34,224 bases of DNA from NCBI GenBank assembly GCA_016178505.1, contig JACOTG010000162.1, positions 1 through 34,224 on the forward strand, read 5' to 3'. Position numbers and translations under genes: made by a program. The number at the start of each line of letters is the position of its first letter. Within the stretch, counting starts at the first letter, position 1. This stretch comes from Planctomycetota bacterium. Lineage in GTDB: Bacteria; Planctomycetota; JACOTG01. Positions 31,769 to 34,224 of this stretch are shown in pieces. The notes under the pieces were generated by a model that had not been told where the DNA came from, did no database searches, and was given only the letters and a program-made list of their open reading frames with translations.

Positions 31769-34219
31769 CTACGGATGAACGGAGATGACGACCGCGTTCG
31801 TGACGCTGTAGCCGAGTGAATTCGCCGCAGCGCCGTCCTCGAGGATGCCCTGCAGCGTGAAGGTCACGGTCGAGGCGAAGCCCTGCGGTCTCGTGCGCGT
31901 CCACGGTGCGCGCGCCGGTGCGCCCGAAAACTCCGTGACGCTCCCGCAGATCGAAGCGGGTACTCCCGCGCCGCGCAGACAGCGGAACGGCTGCGGCGTG
32001 AGGCCCGGGTTCAGTGGAGTTGGATTCGCCGTGCAACCGAGCGTCTGCCCGCCGACGACGAGGACGGTCGAGTTCGACGGCGGTCCTTGCCAACGATAGG
32101 CGACGTAGTGTGCGGGGTTCGGGCCGCCCGGAGCCGCGGACAGCGCGACCGTGATCGGTGCGCTCAGTGCCACGTCGACGACGCGCGTGACCGGATCGCC
32201 GGCGCTGCCGTTCACGAAAAGCACGTCGGCGGCCGGACCCGCGCCCGTTCCCACGGTCCCGGCGAGGCATTCGATCGACGTCGGTCCTTGGGTCGAGCCC
32301 GTGAGCGACGCGGGCGATCCGGGTTTGTAGAGGTCGAGCGTGGCCGTGACGGTCGACGGCGCAACGTCGGCGTCGAAGCGGAAGGAATACGTCGTGCCCC
32401 ATCGCAGCGGGTTCGAGTGCGGGTTCGTCGCGAAGGGCTCGGTCGCCCACGTGATGGCGTTCGCCATTCGAGTGAACGTCCACGGCGCGTTCGAGAATCC
32501 GTCGTCCGCCTCCGACTCGACGGCATGGAATCCCGCGTTCGTGACGTTGACGTTCGACGACGCCGGAATCGTGAACGCGTTCACCTGGCGATCCATGTCG
32601 AGGTTGTAGAGCGAGTACTCGTAGTGCCACGTCCCGTTGCCGTTGTCGCTCGTGCGGACACCGAGGATGCAGCGTCCGTCCGTTGCGGCCGGGTCCTGGA
32701 TCGTCGTTCGAGTGGCGCCGTTCCAGGCTTCGATGGCCGGACCGACGGTCGTGTGCGTGCCGTTGTTGAGATTGAAGCTCCACGATCCGCCGGGCGTGCC
32801 GGTGATCGTCGAGGGCTCCCATCCGAGGCTGTTCATGTGATTGACGTCGTCGTGTGCGAGCACGTAGAGCTCGACCACGTAGGTCGCGCCGGCGTTCTGC
32901 GCGGGATCGAGATCCGCGTCGTGGATCCGCAGTCGATGCTCGACCGCGTCGAATCCGCCGGTGTGAGTCTGAATGTATGAGCCCGGGTACGTGAACGAGC
33001 CCGTCCACGGGTTGATCTCTTCTCTCGGCCCCATGATGTTCTGCGCGCCGTTCAAGCTCGCGCCGTACGTGTCGGAACATCCGACGCCGAGCGTGCCGCC
33101 GGTCGGCGTGCAGCCGAGCGAGCACTCGTCGGCCTGCGCCGCGGCGAACGCGTGCTTGGCCCACGACTGTCCGATCTGCTCGAAGCGTCCGCCCATCATG
33201 CGGTACACGTTGCCCACGATGAACGGATGGTGCGGATCCGGGTTCGCGACCCAATCGAGCGGATCGGAGCCGGCGTTGCAGATCGTCGATTGAAGGCCGC
33301 ATCCGACGACGTCGCCGAGGCGGCCGAGCTGCGCCAGCGAACTCAGCTCACCCGTGATGATGTCCGGGCCCGAGCCCGGAACGATCGGCGTGCACGACAC
33401 GTTGAGAGTAAAGGCGCCGGTCGCGCCGTTGAATCCAGCCACGCGGATCAAGTAGGTGTTCCCGGCCTGCACTTCCGCGGCGACCGACGACGAGAGGCCG
33501 CACGAGTCGTCGTTGCACGAGATCTGATTCGCGGTCGTGCCCGGGCATCCCGAGTGGATCGACAGCACCGTGTCGAACGATGCGCCGCACACGTTTGCGC
33601 GCATCCGGCAATGTTCGGTGGCCGCGAAGCTGTACCAGACGTCGGGGCTCGTCGCCGAGCTGCCGCAGGACGCGCTGCCGTCGTTCGTCGAGCCCGCGGT
33701 CGTCCCGCTGACCGACCCGATCGTCACGGGGACCGCGTTGGCGCACGAGTCGCTTCCGGGATTCGGATTGCCAGCGCAGGAGACGTTCAACGTGAACGTG
33801 CCCGTCGCGCCGCTGAACCCCGCGACGCGGATCAGGTATGCCGTTCCGGCCGTCGCCGCGAATTGGATTCGCGACTGCAGACCGCACGAGTCGTCGTTGC
33901 ACGCGATCTGGTTTCCGGTCGTCGCCGGGCAAGCCGTGTGCGCGGAGAGAACCGTGTCGAACGCGCTGCCGCACGTGTCGAGGTTGAGGGTGCAGCTCTG
34001 GATCGGCGTGTAGCTGTACCAGACGTCGGGACTCGTCGCCGAGCCGCCGCAGCTCGCGGCACCGTCGTTCGTCGCGCCGACGGTCGTCCCCATGAACGTG
34101 CCGTCGCCGATGACGGTCGCGCTCGAACACGAGTTCGACTGAGCCTGTGCCGCGCTCGACGCGACCATCGCCACGAGGACACTGAAGACAGAAACGAAGC
34201 CGGGACGTAACGAGATCAT
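31769..34219 (-). CDS. Large secreted Cys-rich protein, first copy of a tandem pair
   Basis: The 816-residue product has the same architecture as its neighbour: a signal peptide (cleavage near AQAQ, residue 26), two PPC-like modules at about 28-148 and 157-276, and a unique region. That region carries RFEQIGQSWAKHAF, LGVGCSDTYGASLNG, EINPWTGSF, HRLRIHDADLD, NGNGTWHYEY, NAGFHAVESEADD and YSFRFDAD. The end is LGYSVTNAVVISVHP. The two proteins align from end to end with a nearly equal length, so this is a tandem gene duplication. I see no catalytic motif; the CNDDSC loops could bind metal or form disulfides. The ATG at 34219 leaves only five bases to the window edge, so the promoter is not visible. 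Confidence 0.88.
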   Translation of the reverse strand: MISLRPGFVSVFSVLVAMVASSAAQAQSNSCSSATVIGDGTFMGTTVGATNDGAASCGGSATSPDVWYSYTPIQSCTLNLDTCGSAFDTVLSAHTACPATTGNQIACNDDSCGLQSRIQFAATAGTAYLIRVAGFSGATGTFTLNVSCAGNPNPGSDSCANAVPVTIGSVSGTTAGSTNDGSASCGSSATSPDVWYSFAATEHCRMRANVCGASFDTVLSIHSGCPGTTANQISCNDDSCGLSSSVAAEVQAGNTYLIRVAGFNGATGAFTLNVSCTPIVPGSGPDIITGELSSLAQLGRLGDVVGCGLQSTICNAGSDPLDWVANPDPHHPFIVGNVYRMMGGRFEQIGQSWAKHAFAAAQADECSLGCTPTGGTLGVGCSDTYGASLNGAQNIMGPREEINPWTGSFTYPGSYIQTHTGGFDAVEHRLRIHDADLDPAQNAGATYVVELYVLAHDDVNHMNSLGWEPSTITGTPGGSWSFNLNNGTHTTVGPAIEAWNGATRTTIQDPAATDGRCILGVRTSDNGNGTWHYEYSLYNLDMDRQVNAFTIPASSNVNVTNAGFHAVESEADDGFSNAPWTFTRMANAITWATEPFATNPHSNPLRWGTTYSFRFDADVAPSTVTATLDLYKPGSPASLTGSTQGPTSIECLAGTVGTGAGPAADVLFVNGSAGDPVTRVVDVALSAPITVALSAAPGGPNPAHYVAYRWQGPPSNSTVLVVGGQTLGCTANPTPLNPGLTPQPFRCLRGAGVPASICGSVTEFSGAPARAPWTRTRPQGFASTVTFTLQGILEDGAAANSLGYSVTNAVVISVHP
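33392..34138 (-). repeat. Two PPC-like modules in the first secreted paralogue
   Basis: Module one spans about 34138-33776 and module two about 33751-33392. Both contain TNDG-ASCG, SPDVWYS, FDTVLS-H, CNDDSCGL and the AGF-GATG-FTLNVSC ending. With the neighbouring gene this makes four copies of the module in under 3.3 kb. Confidence 0.7.
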
Positions 34220-34224
34220 GGACG

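Noticed and set aside
1..34224. CRISPR arrays, insertion sequences, phage genes
   Set aside because: No regularly spaced direct repeats, transposase or integrase motifs, or terminal inverted repeats were seen on either strand.

Overview
The window reads as one stretch of a high-GC bacterial chromosome, densely coding on both strands, with no rRNA, tRNA, insertion sequence, phage gene or CRISPR array that I can see. The best guess for the host is Planctomycetota. The reasons are the many exported PDZ and HEAT/PDZ proteins, a DUF1570-like secreted protein with an N-terminal planctomycete-style beta domain, and large Cys-rich secreted proteins with repeated pre-peptidase-like modules. This rests on recognised protein style, not on a marker-gene tree.

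Layout. 1-5288: recJ (minus, runs off the left edge) diverges from selB and an overlapping lipoprotein gene (plus), which converge on a Wzz-like chain-length protein (minus). 5414-12111: a minus-strand run of tyrA, purL (with a PurS-type N-terminus), purQ and a ChaN-domain protein. 12146-19540: a plus-strand run of accA, a triple-PDZ exported protein, an ECF sigma factor, its zinc-motif anti-sigma factor, an HtrA-like protein that has lost all three catalytic residues, a HEAT/coiled-coil/PDZ exported protein, and an HtrA protease with an intact triad. 19594-23537: the minus-strand protein quality-control run tig-clpP-clpX, preceded by a cysteine-rich membrane protein. 23732-28317: a secreted DUF1570-like protein whose HExxH motif looks erased, then polA. 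28327-34219: two tandem paralogous secreted proteins of about 815 residues and a short MetE-type methyltransferase (minus).

How the parts fit. Most of the named genes are housekeeping (repair, purine, tyrosine and fatty-acid synthesis, replication, proteolysis). The accessory core is 13349-19540, which looks like an envelope-stress module: sigma factor, membrane anti-sigma factor, active HtrA, pseudo-HtrA and two PDZ proteins under probable common control. It resembles the RpoE/RseA/DegS logic, but with a catalytically dead HtrA encoded directly behind the anti-sigma factor. This is the most likely place for an undescribed system. The second candidate is the tandem secreted pair at the right end.

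Two convincing sigma-70 promoters (before the Wzz-like gene and before tig) share one arrangement: the TTGA of the -35 box contains the TGA stop codon of the preceding gene.
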